Assembly (NCBI RefSeq): GCF_031457955.1
Contig: NZ_JAVDXN010000013.1
Location: forward strand, 1-64,000
Source: Mixta sp031457955
GTDB taxonomy: Bacteria > Pseudomonadota > Gammaproteobacteria > Enterobacterales > Enterobacteriaceae
Direction of reading: 5' to 3'
DNA: 64,000 nucleotides
This document shows, piece by piece, positions 53,557 through 61,832 of this stretch. How positions within the stretch are numbered: position 1 is the stretch's first letter; each line of letters begins with the position of its first letter. The position numbers and the translations under genes are program-made. The notes under the pieces were generated by a model. That model saw only the letters and a program-made list of their open reading frames with translations, searched no databases and was not told the DNA's origin.

Positions 53557-54435
53557 ATGCGGATGCTAAGAGGATTAGTTGCGGCGGCTTTATTAGTGCC
53601 CGCCCTGGCGCAGGCAGAAGAGGCCACAATCAAGGATGTGCATGACGCCCCCGCAGTAAGCGGCAGTATTATCGCTAACCTGTTGGAAAGACACGATAAT
53701 CCTTTTGTGCTTTATCCTTATGAACGTAACTATCTGCTCTATACATGGACCAGCGACCTCAATAAAGAGGGCATTGAATCCTATGACTGGGCTGATAATG
53801 CGAAAAAGGATGAGGTAGAATTCCAGATTAGCCTGGCGTTTCCTTTATGGCGCGGGATTCTGGGCGACAATTCGGTGCTGGCTGCGTCTTATACGCAACG
53901 CTCTTTTTGGCAGCTCTCTAATAGCGGCGAGTCTTCGCCTTTCCGTGAAACCAACTACGAACCACAAATTTTTCTCGGATGGGCCACTGATTACTCGTTC
54001 GCTGGCTGGACGTTGCGCGATGTGGAACTGGGCTTTAACCATCAGTCGAACGGACGCTCCGATCCCACTTCCCGCAGCTGGAACCGCGTTTATGCGCGTT
54101 TAATGGCGAAAAACGGCAACTTCCTTGCGGAAATTAAGCCCTGGTTTCGTTTGTCAGAAAATGCCGATAAAGATGATAACTCTGATATCACCAAATACAT
54201 GGGTTACTATCGCGCCAAGCTGGGTTACCAGATGGGCGACAGCATTTTCAGCATTCAGGGCAACTATAACTGGAACAGCGGTTACGGCGGCGCGGAGCTG
54301 GGCTGGAGCTATCCGATCAGCGAACATGTGCGTTTTTATACGCAGGTATTTAGTGGCTATGGCGAATCGTTAATCGATTATAATCACCGCCAGACGCGCG
54401 TTGGCATGGGCGTAACCTTAAACGATATGTTCTGA
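53557..54435 (+). CDS. pldA: Outer membrane phospholipase A (OMPLA, PldA)
   Basis: Outer-membrane beta-barrel phospholipase that removes phospholipids from the outer leaflet; active as a Ca2+-dependent dimer. Signal peptide residues 1-20 (cleaved after ALAQA). Catalytic triad H162, S164 and N176 of the precursor, in FNHQSNGRSDPTSRSWNR, equals H142/S144/N156 of mature E. coli OMPLA. It ends in Phe (VTLNDMF), the usual barrel-assembly signal. 292 aa; E. coli 289. Confidence 0.96.
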   Translation: MRMLRGLVAAALLVPALAQAEEATIKDVHDAPAVSGSIIANLLERHDNPFVLYPYERNYLLYTWTSDLNKEGIESYDWADNAKKDEVEFQISLAFPLWRGILGDNSVLAASYTQRSFWQLSNSGESSPFRETNYEPQIFLGWATDYSFAGWTLRDVELGFNHQSNGRSDPTSRSWNRVYARLMAKNGNFLAEIKPWFRLSENADKDDNSDITKYMGYYRAKLGYQMGDSIFSIQGNYNWNSGYGGAELGWSYPISEHVRFYTQVFSGYGESLIDYNHRQTRVGMGVTLNDMF

Positions 54436-54532
54436 TCCGGGCCCGCCTGACGGGCCTGTCATATCGCTATTCTCTCTTCGGGCGGCACGCCGCCCGTCAA
54501 GTCATCATTATGCAGTGCAATACGGGGAAGAC

Positions 54533-56359
54533 GTGTCTACGGCGGCAGTAATCAATCACGAAGCGCTGGCTGAACAGGTATTACGCGATACCTTCGGCTA
54601 TCAGCAGTTTCGCCCCGGGCAGCAAACCATCATTCAGGCGTCGCTGAGCGGCCGGGATTGTCTGGTGGTGATGCCCACCGGCGGCGGGAAATCGCTCTGT
54701 TATCAAATTCCGGCTTTGCTACGCGAAGGCCTGACGCTGGTCGTCTCGCCGCTGATCTCACTGATGAAAGATCAGGTCGATCAGCTGCTGGCGAACGGCG
54801 TGGCGGCGGCGTGCCTGAACTCCTCGCAAACGCGCGAAGAGCAGCAGGCGGTGATGGCGGGATGCCGCAGCGGCGAGGTGCGCCTGCTCTATATCGCGCC
54901 GGAACGTCTGATGATGGATAACTTCCTCGACAGCCTGACGCGCTGGAATCCGGCGATGCTGGCGGTGGACGAAGCACACTGTATTTCTCAGTGGGGTCAC
55001 GATTTCCGTCCTGAGTATGGCGCGCTGGGCCAGCTGCGTCAGCGCTTTCCTGCGCTGCCGGTGATGGCGCTGACGGCCACCGCCGACGAAACCACCCGTA
55101 ATGATATTGTCCGGTTGCTACAGCTGGACGACCCGCTGATCCAAATCAGCAGCTTTGACCGGCCCAACATCCGCTACATGCTGGTGGAAAAATTTAAGCC
55201 AACCGAGCAGCTGCTGCGTTATGTGCAGGATCAGCGCGGTAAAAGCGGCATTATTTACTGCAACAGCCGGGCAAAAGTTGAAGATACCGCCGCTCGCCTG
55301 CAAAGCCGTGGCCTGAGCGTGGGAGCCTACCATGCTGGCATGGACAACGCGCATCGTGCCCAGGTGCAGGAAGCGTTTCAGCGCGACGATTTGCAGATCG
55401 TAGTGGCGACCGTGGCCTTCGGCATGGGCATCAACAAGCCCAACGTCCGCTTCGTGGTGCATTTTGATATTCCACGTAATATCGAATCCTATTATCAGGA
55501 AACCGGACGTGCCGGACGTGACGGCCTGCCTGCCGAAGCGATGCTGCTTTACGATCCGGCGGATATGGCCTGGCTGCGCCGCTGTCTGGAAGAGAAAGCG
55601 CCCGGCCCGCTACAGGATATTGAACGCCATAAGCTGAATGCGATGGGCGCTTTCGCTGAGGCGCAAACCTGTCGTCGCCTGGTGCTGCTGAACTATTTTG
55701 GCGAAGGCCGTCAGCAGCCGTGCGGCAACTGCGATATTTGTCTCGATCCGCCGCGCCGCTACGATGGCCTGGTTGAGGCGCAAAAGGCGCTCTCTACCAT
55801 TTACCGCGTCGGCCAGCGCTTCGGCATGGGCTATGTAGTGGAGGTGCTACGCGGCGCCAGCAACCAGCGCATCCGCGATCAGGGGCACGATAAGCTGCCG
55901 GTTTACGGTATTGGTCGCGAGCAAAGCCACGAACATTGGGTCAGCGTGCTGCGTCAGCTCATCCATTTAGGTCTGGTAGCGCAGAACATCACGCTACATT
56001 CAGCGCTACAGCTTACCGAAGCGGCGCGTCCGATTTTACGCGGAGAAGCGCCGCTGATGCTGGCCGTGCCGCGTCTGATTACCGTGAAGGCGAAATATAA
56101 CAACCAGAAAAGCTACGGCGGCAATTACGATCGCAAGCTGTTCGCCAAGCTGCGTAAGCTACGTAAAGCGATTGCTGATGAAGAGAATATTCCGCCTTAC
56201 GTGGTGTTTAACGATGCGACGCTGATTGAGATGGCGGAGCAGATGCCGATTACCGCATCGGAAATGCTCAGCGTCAACGGCGTCGGGCACCGTAAGCTGG
56301 AACGTTTTGGTAAGCCGTTCCTGGTGATGATCCGCGAACATGTGGATGGCGAAGAGTAA
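54533..56359 (+). CDS. recQ: ATP-dependent DNA helicase RecQ
   Basis: SF2 3'-5' helicase of the RecF recombination pathway. Walker A TGGGKS (K53) is followed by DEAH (VDEAHCISQWGHDFRPEY), the helicase C-lobe (QETGRAGRDG), the Zn-binding cysteines CGNCDIC, winged helix and C-terminal HRDC domain. The start is the GTG giving VSTAAVINHEALAEQ, with GGGGAAG 3 bases upstream and the same 20-residue spacing to FGYQQF as E. coli; a GTG at 54515 is also in frame. 608 aa. Confidence 0.95.
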   Translation: MSTAAVINHEALAEQVLRDTFGYQQFRPGQQTIIQASLSGRDCLVVMPTGGGKSLCYQIPALLREGLTLVVSPLISLMKDQVDQLLANGVAAACLNSSQTREEQQAVMAGCRSGEVRLLYIAPERLMMDNFLDSLTRWNPAMLAVDEAHCISQWGHDFRPEYGALGQLRQRFPALPVMALTATADETTRNDIVRLLQLDDPLIQISSFDRPNIRYMLVEKFKPTEQLLRYVQDQRGKSGIIYCNSRAKVEDTAARLQSRGLSVGAYHAGMDNAHRAQVQEAFQRDDLQIVVATVAFGMGINKPNVRFVVHFDIPRNIESYYQETGRAGRDGLPAEAMLLYDPADMAWLRRCLEEKAPGPLQDIERHKLNAMGAFAEAQTCRRLVLLNYFGEGRQQPCGNCDICLDPPRRYDGLVEAQKALSTIYRVGQRFGMGYVVEVLRGASNQRIRDQGHDKLPVYGIGREQSHEHWVSVLRQLIHLGLVAQNITLHSALQLTEAARPILRGEAPLMLAVPRLITVKAKYNNQKSYGGNYDRKLFAKLRKLRKAIADEENIPPYVVFNDATLIEMAEQMPITASEMLSVNGVGHRKLERFGKPFLVMIREHVDGEE

Positions 56360-56491
56360 AACCGCGCCCTACTGCACGCAAAGTGCTCGCCGCAAATAGC
56401 AGATGACCTAAAAAGCCTTTAGCGTAATAATCACCGGTTCCCGGGATAGCCAACTGGCTCTCCCGTTTCAACTATCGGCAAGGAAACTGTT

Positions 56492-57121
56492 ATGCTCGCG
56501 CTTTTTCTTACCGTCGCCGCAGTGCATTTAGTCGCACTGATGAGCCCGGGGCCAGACTTCTTTTTTGTTTCGCAAACCGCCGCCAGCCGTTCTCGTAAAG
56601 AGGCGATGATGGGCGTGCTGGGTATTACGCTGGGTATTGTTATCTGGGCTGGCGTCGCGTTGATGGGGTTACATCTTATCCTGCAAAAAATGGCGTGGCT
56701 GCACGAAGTGATTATGGTGTGCGGCGGGCTTTATCTCACCTGGCTGGGCTGGCAGCTTATGCGTTCGGCGCGTCGTCAGCATCTTCAACCGGCAGCGGAC
56801 AACGCGGAAGTACAGGTGGAACTGGCCAAAAAAGGGCACAGTTTCCTGAAAGGCTTCCTGACCAACCTCTCTAACCCTAAAGCGGTTATCTATTTCGGCA
56901 GCGTGTTTTCTCTGTTTGTCGGCGACGATGTTGCCGCCGGAGCGCGTTGGGGTCTGTTTGTATTGATTATCAGCGAAACGTTCGCCTGGTTTACCCTGGT
57001 GGCTGCGGTGTTTGCGCTTCCCTGGATGCGCCGCCAATATCAGCGCATGGCGAAATGGATCGACGGTATGGCGGGCGTGCTTTTCGCCGGTTTCGGCATC
57101 CATCTGATCCTTTCTCGCTAG
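56492..57121 (+). CDS. rhtC: Threonine efflux protein RhtC
   Basis: LysE/RhtB-superfamily inner-membrane exporter; E. coli RhtC exports threonine. About six hydrophobic segments; family signatures MSPGPDFFFVSQTAASRSRKEAMMGVLGI at the N-terminus and KGFLTNLSNPKAVIYFGSVFSLFV in the middle. 209 aa (E. coli 206). AAGGAAACTGTT precedes the ATG. It faces its paralogue rhtB across a repeat-rich gap. Confidence 0.95.
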   Translation: MLALFLTVAAVHLVALMSPGPDFFFVSQTAASRSRKEAMMGVLGITLGIVIWAGVALMGLHLILQKMAWLHEVIMVCGGLYLTWLGWQLMRSARRQHLQPAADNAEVQVELAKKGHSFLKGFLTNLSNPKAVIYFGSVFSLFVGDDVAAGARWGLFVLIISETFAWFTLVAAVFALPWMRRQYQRMAKWIDGMAGVLFAGFGIHLILSR

Positions 57122-57150
57122 GTGCGGCCTTTGATCGAGTAGTAAAGGAA

Positions 57151-57210
57151 GGGAAGCGGCGAACACGAATGCCAGGGAAGCGGCAAACACGAAAGCCAGG
57201 GAAGCGGGGG
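57151..57210. repeat. Tandem 24-bp repeat, two and a half copies
   Basis: Units start at 57151 and 57175 with GGGAAGCGGC and differ at three positions; a partial third unit (GGGAAGCGG) begins at 57199 and runs into the palindromic element. It is in the rhtC-rhtB gap and no coding role is evident. Confidence 0.85.
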
Positions 57211-57303
57211 CAGACTGCGGAGTAAAGCCTCCGCGTCATGGATGACGCGGCGGAGCCTCCAGGGATGGATTCACGGCGTCTTTACGTAGCAGCCTGCCCC
57301 CGC
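57204..57303. repeat. 100-bp palindromic element with terminal inverted repeats
   Basis: The first 24 bases (GCGGGGGCAGACTGC and on) and the inverted last 24 match at about 20 of 24 positions. The interior has a perfect 9-bp hairpin, CCGCGTCAT/ATGACGCGG, near 57231-57250. It carries no ORF of note. It resembles small non-autonomous intergenic elements of enterobacteria, but I cannot name it (it is not ERIC as I recall that sequence). Confidence 0.7.
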
Positions 57304-57331
57304 TGAGCGGAAACAAAGCGCCAGACTTGAT

Positions 57332-57397
57332 GCCGCTGACCGCAACCAATACACCAGCGCAATCGCCGCTGACCGCAACTAGTACACCAAAGCGCCC
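57332..57397. repeat. Tandem 33-bp repeat, two copies
   Basis: Two units beginning GCCGCTGACCGCAAC at 57332 and 57365 lie just after the palindromic element and run up to the rhtB stop codon at 57399. They differ at several positions in their second halves. No function is evident. Confidence 0.8.
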
Positions 57398-57398
57398 G

Positions 57399-58022
57399 CT
57401 AAGCCATCCGCCGTGCGGAAGCCAACAGCGCGCCCACCGCCACAAACAGCCCGCCAAACACCCGATTCAACAACTTCATCTGATGCGGCCCCTTAATCCA
57501 CACCCCAATGCGGCGCGCCAGCGCGGCGTAACCGATCATCACGATCACATCCACCACCACCGTCGTCACGCCTAAAACCAAATACTGCATCGCCTGCGGC
57601 TGATGTGGAATAACAAACTGCGGAAACAGCGCGGCGAGAAAAACAATACTCTTGGGATTGGTCAAATTCACCAACACCGCGCGCTGAAACAAACGACGGC
57701 GCGGCGTAGCCTGCGACACCGCATCCAAATCGATCGCCCCGGCCGCGCGCCACTGCTGAATACCCAGCCAAACCAAATAGGCCGCGCCCGCCCACTTTAA
57801 AACCTCAAACGCCAACAGCGAACGGGAAAACAACGCGCCCAGGCCAATCCCCACCAGCACAATATGCGCGCCCAACCCAACCTGCAGACCGGCAATCGAC
57901 GCCGCTGCGCCGCGATAGCCATGGCTAATACTGGTACTCATGGTATTTATCGCCCCTGAACCGGGCGACAGGCTAAGAATCACGGTAGTTAACAGATACG
58001 TCATCCACCACTCGATAGTCAT
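57399..58022 (-). CDS. rhtB: Homoserine/homoserine lactone efflux protein RhtB
   Basis: LysE/RhtB-family exporter; the E. coli protein exports homoserine and its lactone. The start MTIEWWMTYLLTTVILSLSPGSGAINTM is preceded by GGGAG and gives 207 aa (E. coli 206); the longer frame upstream runs through pldB DNA on the other strand and is spurious. LVNLTNPKSIVFLAALFPQFV is the family core. Convergent with rhtC, as in E. coli. Confidence 0.94.
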   Translation of the reverse strand: MTIEWWMTYLLTTVILSLSPGSGAINTMSTSISHGYRGAAASIAGLQVGLGAHIVLVGIGLGALFSRSLLAFEVLKWAGAAYLVWLGIQQWRAAGAIDLDAVSQATPRRRLFQRAVLVNLTNPKSIVFLAALFPQFVIPHQPQAMQYLVLGVTTVVVDVIVMIGYAALARRIGVWIKGPHQMKLLNRVFGGLFVAVGALLASARRMA

Positions 58023-58121
58023 GGTAAGGCTCCCTGAACATGCAGAATTATGCCACAATACGCCATTGCCAGCGGTTGCGCTACGGCGGCAAAATGCCGG
58101 AAGCGTTAAGGGAGTCGAGCT

Positions 58122-59114
58122 ATGACCAGTCATAAACATCACTGGCCAACACGCGAACAGGCGTTTGCCGCCTTTGCTACCGGGCCGCTGCTTGATTTCT
58201 GGCGTCAGCGCGAAGAGTGTGAATTCATCGGCGTAGAAAATGTGCCGATTCGCTACGTGCGCTTCACCTCGCCACAACACGACAAAATCATCCTTATCGT
58301 GCCGGGGCGCATCGAAAGCTACGTCAAATATCCTGAACTGGCCTACGATCTCTGGCACTGCGGCTACGATGTCATCATTGTTGACCATCGTGGGCAGGGG
58401 CGCTCAGGTCGGCTACTGCAAGATGCGCATCGCGGTCATGTGGTTCACTTCGATCATTATGTGGATGATCTTGAAACGCTTTACCTGAAAGAAGTGATTG
58501 CCGGGCACTATCGGCAGCGTTATGCGCTGGCGCACTCCATGGGCGGCGCGATCCTGACGCTGCTGCTGGCGCGCAATCCTGCCGCATTCAATGCCGCGGT
58601 ACTGGCTTCGCCTATGTTTGGCATCTATTTGCCGATGCCGGACTGGATGGCGCACCGCATCCTTAACTGGGCGGAAAAACGGCCATCCATGCGCGAAGGC
58701 TATGCGCTGGGAACCGGCAAATGGCGCGTGCGTCCGTTCCGCCTTAACGTGCTAACGCACAGCCGCGAACGCTACAAACGCAGCCTGCGCTTCTATGCGG
58801 ATGATCCCGCGCTTCGGGTCGGCGGGCCAACCTATCATTGGGTGCGCGAAGGCATTCAGGCAGGACAAAACATCCTTAGCAAAGCGGCCGCCATCAGCAC
58901 GCCGCTGCTGCTGCTGCAGGCCGGGGACGACAAAGTAGTGGATAACCGTTCGCAGGACCTGTTCTGCGCGGCAATGCAGGCGGCCGGTCATCCCTGTGAA
59001 GGCGGCAAACCCTATATTATTGAAGGCGCGCGTCATGAGATCCTGTTTGAAAAAGACGCTATGCGCGCCGAAGCTTTACATGCCATCGTCGATTTCTTTG
59101 CACGGCATGAATAA
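58122..59114 (+). CDS. pldB: Lysophospholipase L2 PldB
   Basis: Inner-membrane-associated alpha/beta hydrolase that deacylates lysophospholipids. The nucleophile S139 is in AHSMGG; the Asp and His of the triad are likely in AGDDKVVDNR and ARHEILFEKD. 330 aa (E. coli 340). In Salmonella the sRNA SgrS pairs within the pldB reading frame and stabilises the downstream yigL mRNA; yigL follows here too, after 48 bases. Confidence 0.95.
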   Translation: MTSHKHHWPTREQAFAAFATGPLLDFWRQREECEFIGVENVPIRYVRFTSPQHDKIILIVPGRIESYVKYPELAYDLWHCGYDVIIVDHRGQGRSGRLLQDAHRGHVVHFDHYVDDLETLYLKEVIAGHYRQRYALAHSMGGAILTLLLARNPAAFNAAVLASPMFGIYLPMPDWMAHRILNWAEKRPSMREGYALGTGKWRVRPFRLNVLTHSRERYKRSLRFYADDPALRVGGPTYHWVREGIQAGQNILSKAAAISTPLLLLQAGDDKVVDNRSQDLFCAAMQAAGHPCEGGKPYIIEGARHEILFEKDAMRAEALHAIVDFFARHE

Positions 59115-59162
59115 ATTGCACCACTCAGAACCTTATCACTCTCTTCCTAACCAGAGGTTTTC

Positions 59163-59963
59163 ATGTACCACGTAGTCGCTTCCGATCTGGATGGCACCCT
59201 GCTTTCTCCCGATCATCGCTTAACGCCTTACACGAAAGAGACGCTGCGCTTGCTCACCGCGCGCGGCGTACACTTTGTTTTCGCCACGGGTCGTCATCAT
59301 GTCGATGTTTCACAGATGCGGGATAGCCTGGAAATTGAAGCTTATATGATCACCTCCAACGGCGCGCGCGTACACAACACCGCCGGTGAGCTGATTTTCA
59401 GCCATAATCTGGATGAAGATATTGCGCGTGAACTCTACACGCTTAAGTATGACGATCCCGATATTCTGACCAACGTCTACCGTGATGATGAGTGGTTCCT
59501 TAACCGTCATCGCCCCGAAGAAGAGCGCTACTTCCGCGAATCCGTTTTCACCTATCAGGTTTATCAGCCGGGCCTGTTGCCCACTGACGGCATCAGCAAA
59601 GTCTTTTTTATCTGTGACGATGCGGAAAAACTGGTGCCGCTGGAAGAAGCGATTCTGGCACGTTGGGGCGATCGGGTTAACGTTAGCTTCTCTTTCCCCA
59701 CCTGCCTGGAAGTGATGGCGGGCGGCGTGTCAAAAGGACACGCGCTGGAAGAGGTCTCTAAACTGCTGGGCTACTCGCTGGCATCCTCGATCTCCTTTGG
59801 CGACGGCATGAATGATAAAGAGATGCTGATCATGGCCGGGAAAGGCTACATCATGCGCAACGCGCATCAGCGCCTGAAAGATCTGTTGCCGGAAATGGAA
59901 GTGATTGGCAGCAATGCGGAAGATGCCGTGCCGCATAAGCTGCGTGAACTCTTTTTAGGCTGA
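59163..59963 (+). CDS. yigL: HAD-family sugar phosphatase / pyridoxal phosphatase YigL
   Basis: Cof-type HAD phosphatase; E. coli YigL dephosphorylates pyridoxal phosphate and hexose phosphates and helps relieve sugar-phosphate stress under SgrS control. The nucleophile motif is ASDLDGTLL (D8, D10); later motifs are TSNGAR, KGHAL and SFGDGMNDKEML. 266 aa, the E. coli length. It is probably co-transcribed with pldB. Confidence 0.95.
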   Translation: MYHVVASDLDGTLLSPDHRLTPYTKETLRLLTARGVHFVFATGRHHVDVSQMRDSLEIEAYMITSNGARVHNTAGELIFSHNLDEDIARELYTLKYDDPDILTNVYRDDEWFLNRHRPEEERYFRESVFTYQVYQPGLLPTDGISKVFFICDDAEKLVPLEEAILARWGDRVNVSFSFPTCLEVMAGGVSKGHALEEVSKLLGYSLASSISFGDGMNDKEMLIMAGKGYIMRNAHQRLKDLLPEMEVIGSNAEDAVPHKLRELFLG

Positions 59964-59970
59964 TCGGTCG

Positions 59971-60011
59971 ATCACTGCCGGGACGGTCTCAGCGGCCGCC
60001 CCGGCAGTGAT
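59971..60011. terminator. Hairpin between yigL and the glpT/glpQ-remnant unit
   Basis: ATCACTGCCGGG and CCCGGCAGTGAT form a perfect 12-bp stem around a 17-base GC-rich loop. Both flanks lack a long T run, so termination efficiency is uncertain; the position between two converging units favours a terminator role. Confidence 0.55.
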
Positions 60012-60013
60012 GA

Positions 60014-60112
60014 TTAACCATCTAAAAACCGTCGCGCCTTATCGGGGAAATCAGTAAACAGCCCTTCAACCTGCGCCGGGTGATACAGCGCGCCGAACAG
60101 TAACCCTTTCAT
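60014..60112 (-). pseudogene. glpQ: Remnant of glycerophosphodiester phosphodiesterase gene glpQ
   Basis: A 32-codon ORF whose ATG overlaps the glpT stop by 4 bases (ATGA). After MKG it reads LLFGALYHPAQVEGLFTDFPD and on to KARRFLDG, matching the extreme C-terminus of periplasmic GlpQ (as I recall, ...DALYNKAGVNGLFTDFPDKAVKFL in E. coli). About 320 codons, including the signal peptide and the whole catalytic barrel, are missing. In E. coli glpQ lies directly after glpT, so this is an internal deletion of the second gene of glpTQ. The remaining peptide cannot be an enzyme. Confidence 0.85.
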
Positions 60113-61464
60113 TTGTTCCCTTCCTGCTGCAGCTGTTTTTTATGCCGGTTTTCACTAAACATGGTAAGCAACAGCAGAATAACCGCCAGCACGCAGCCGC
60201 CGATCATCACCAGAAAACCGCCGTCCCAGCCGAAATAGTCAACGGTATAGCCAACGATCGCGCTGGCCGCGACCGAACCGCCAAGATAGCCGAACAAGCC
60301 GGTAAAGCCCGCTGCGGTGCCGGCCGCCTTTTTCGGTGCCAGCTCCAGCGCGTGCAGCCCGATCAGCATCACTGGCCCATAAATCAAAAAGCCGATAACG
60401 ATCATGCAGGCCATATCGATACCTGGGTTGCCGACCGGGTTGAGCCAGTAAACCACCGTAGCGATGGTCACCAGCGTCATAAAGAACACGCCGGTCGCGC
60501 CGCGATTGCCTTTAAACACTTTATCCGACATCCAGCCGCACAGCAGCGTGCCGGGGATGCCCGCATATTCATACAGGAAATAGGCCCAGGAGGATTTATC
60601 CAGCGCGAAATGCTTCACCTCTTTCAGATAAGTCGGTGACCAGTCGAGAATACCGTAGCGCAGCAGGTAAACGAACACGTTAGCCAACGCGATATACCAC
60701 AGCAGTTTATTCGGCAGGATGTACTGCATAAAAATCTGTTTCGCCGTTAACTCCTGTTCATGCTGCGCGTTGTAGTCGGGCGGGTAATCGTTTTTGTACT
60801 CTTCAATCGGCGGCAGGCCGCAAGACTGCGGCGTATCGCGCATCAACGCAAACGCGATCAGGGCGATAGCGATAGCGGTAAACGCGGGCATATAGAACGC
60901 CGCTTTCCAGTCGTTGAACCACGCCATCCCCAGCAAGAACAGCAGAGGAGGGATACCGCCGCCAACGTTATGCGCGCAGTTCCAGACGGAAACAATGCCG
61001 CCGCGCTCTTTCTGCGACCACCAGTGAACCATGGTACGTCCGCAGGGCGGCCAGCCCATGCCCTGAAACCAGCCGCAGAGAAACAGCAGCGTAAACATCA
61101 CCAGAATGCTGGAGGTCGCCCAGGGGACAAAGCCCATCACCAGCATCACCAGCGCGGCCAAAATCAGCCCGGCAGGCAGGAAAAAGCGAGGGTTTGAGCG
61201 GTCAGAGACTGAGCCCATAATAAATTTTGAAAAGCCGTAGGCGATAGAAATGCCGGAAAGCGCAAAGCCGAGATCGCCGCGCGAAAAGCCCTGTTCCACC
61301 AGATAGGGCATCGCCAGCGCAAAATTCTTGCGCACCAGATAATAAGCGGCATAGCCAAAAAAGATGCCGATGAAAATCTGCCAACGCAAACGGCGGTAAA
61401 GCGGATCGGTGCGATCCGCCGCCACAGGGGATTGATGCGGTGCTGGCTTAAAAACGCTAAGCAT
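60109..61464 (-). CDS. glpT: Glycerol-3-phosphate:phosphate antiporter GlpT
   Basis: Major-facilitator inner-membrane antiporter importing glycerol-3-phosphate in exchange for phosphate; also the entry route for fosfomycin. Twelve membrane segments. Signature stretches: YYLVRKNFALAMPYLVEQGFSRGDLGFALSGISIAYGFSKFIMGSVSDRSNPR and HNVGGGIPPLLF, almost identical to E. coli. 451 aa (E. coli 452). In E. coli it sits beside glpABC at another locus; here it lies between yigL and yigM with a glpQ stump after it. Confidence 0.96.
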   Translation of the reverse strand: MLSVFKPAPHQSPVAADRTDPLYRRLRWQIFIGIFFGYAAYYLVRKNFALAMPYLVEQGFSRGDLGFALSGISIAYGFSKFIMGSVSDRSNPRFFLPAGLILAALVMLVMGFVPWATSSILVMFTLLFLCGWFQGMGWPPCGRTMVHWWSQKERGGIVSVWNCAHNVGGGIPPLLFLLGMAWFNDWKAAFYMPAFTAIAIALIAFALMRDTPQSCGLPPIEEYKNDYPPDYNAQHEQELTAKQIFMQYILPNKLLWYIALANVFVYLLRYGILDWSPTYLKEVKHFALDKSSWAYFLYEYAGIPGTLLCGWMSDKVFKGNRGATGVFFMTLVTIATVVYWLNPVGNPGIDMACMIVIGFLIYGPVMLIGLHALELAPKKAAGTAAGFTGLFGYLGGSVAASAIVGYTVDYFGWDGGFLVMIGGCVLAVILLLLTMFSENRHKKQLQQEGNK

Positions 61465-61832
61465 AAAAAGGTCTCCAGAGACACAAAATGGTTTTAAACG
61501 CCCATGAAATGAGCAAAAAGAGATATTTGACTAACGGATGTTCTATTTCGCGCAAAGGATAGGCACTGGCGAAAACGGCGGTTGTGAGGAAGGGCGCAAA
61601 TGTTACATTTTTATGACGATGTGTTATGGATATGTCACAAAAAACGCTTTTAGTGGCGCTTTAGCAGCGCAAAGGAGCGGGTTTATTTGATCGGGAAACT
61701 TTTTCGCTTTCGCGTATCACCCAATGAAAAGCAGTAGTCGGCGGATAAATAAACAGATGTCAACCAGATAGTCACTAACGCACAAGCGCATTCCGTTACA
61801 ATGGCGCTCTGTTTAATTATGGGATCTCTCTT
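61465..61832. other. glpT-yigM divergent intergenic region
   Basis: A 368-base A+T-rich gap that must hold the promoters of glpT (minus) and yigM (plus). A half CRP-like site TGTCACA lies near 61634, but no convincing full CRP site or GlpR operator could be assigned by eye. No gene is visible. Confidence 0.5.

Noticed and set aside
57204..57303. Identification of the palindromic element as ERIC
   Set aside because: The terminal sequences do not match the ERIC consensus as I recall it, so the family name is left open.
57236..57457. Short minus-strand open frame through the rhtC-rhtB gap
   Set aside because: It is produced by the short tandem repeats and the palindromic element; no ribosome site or family.
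61600..61650. CRP site upstream of glpT
   Set aside because: Only one half-site (TGTCACA) is good; the spacing to any partner half-site does not fit TGTGA-N6-TCACA.
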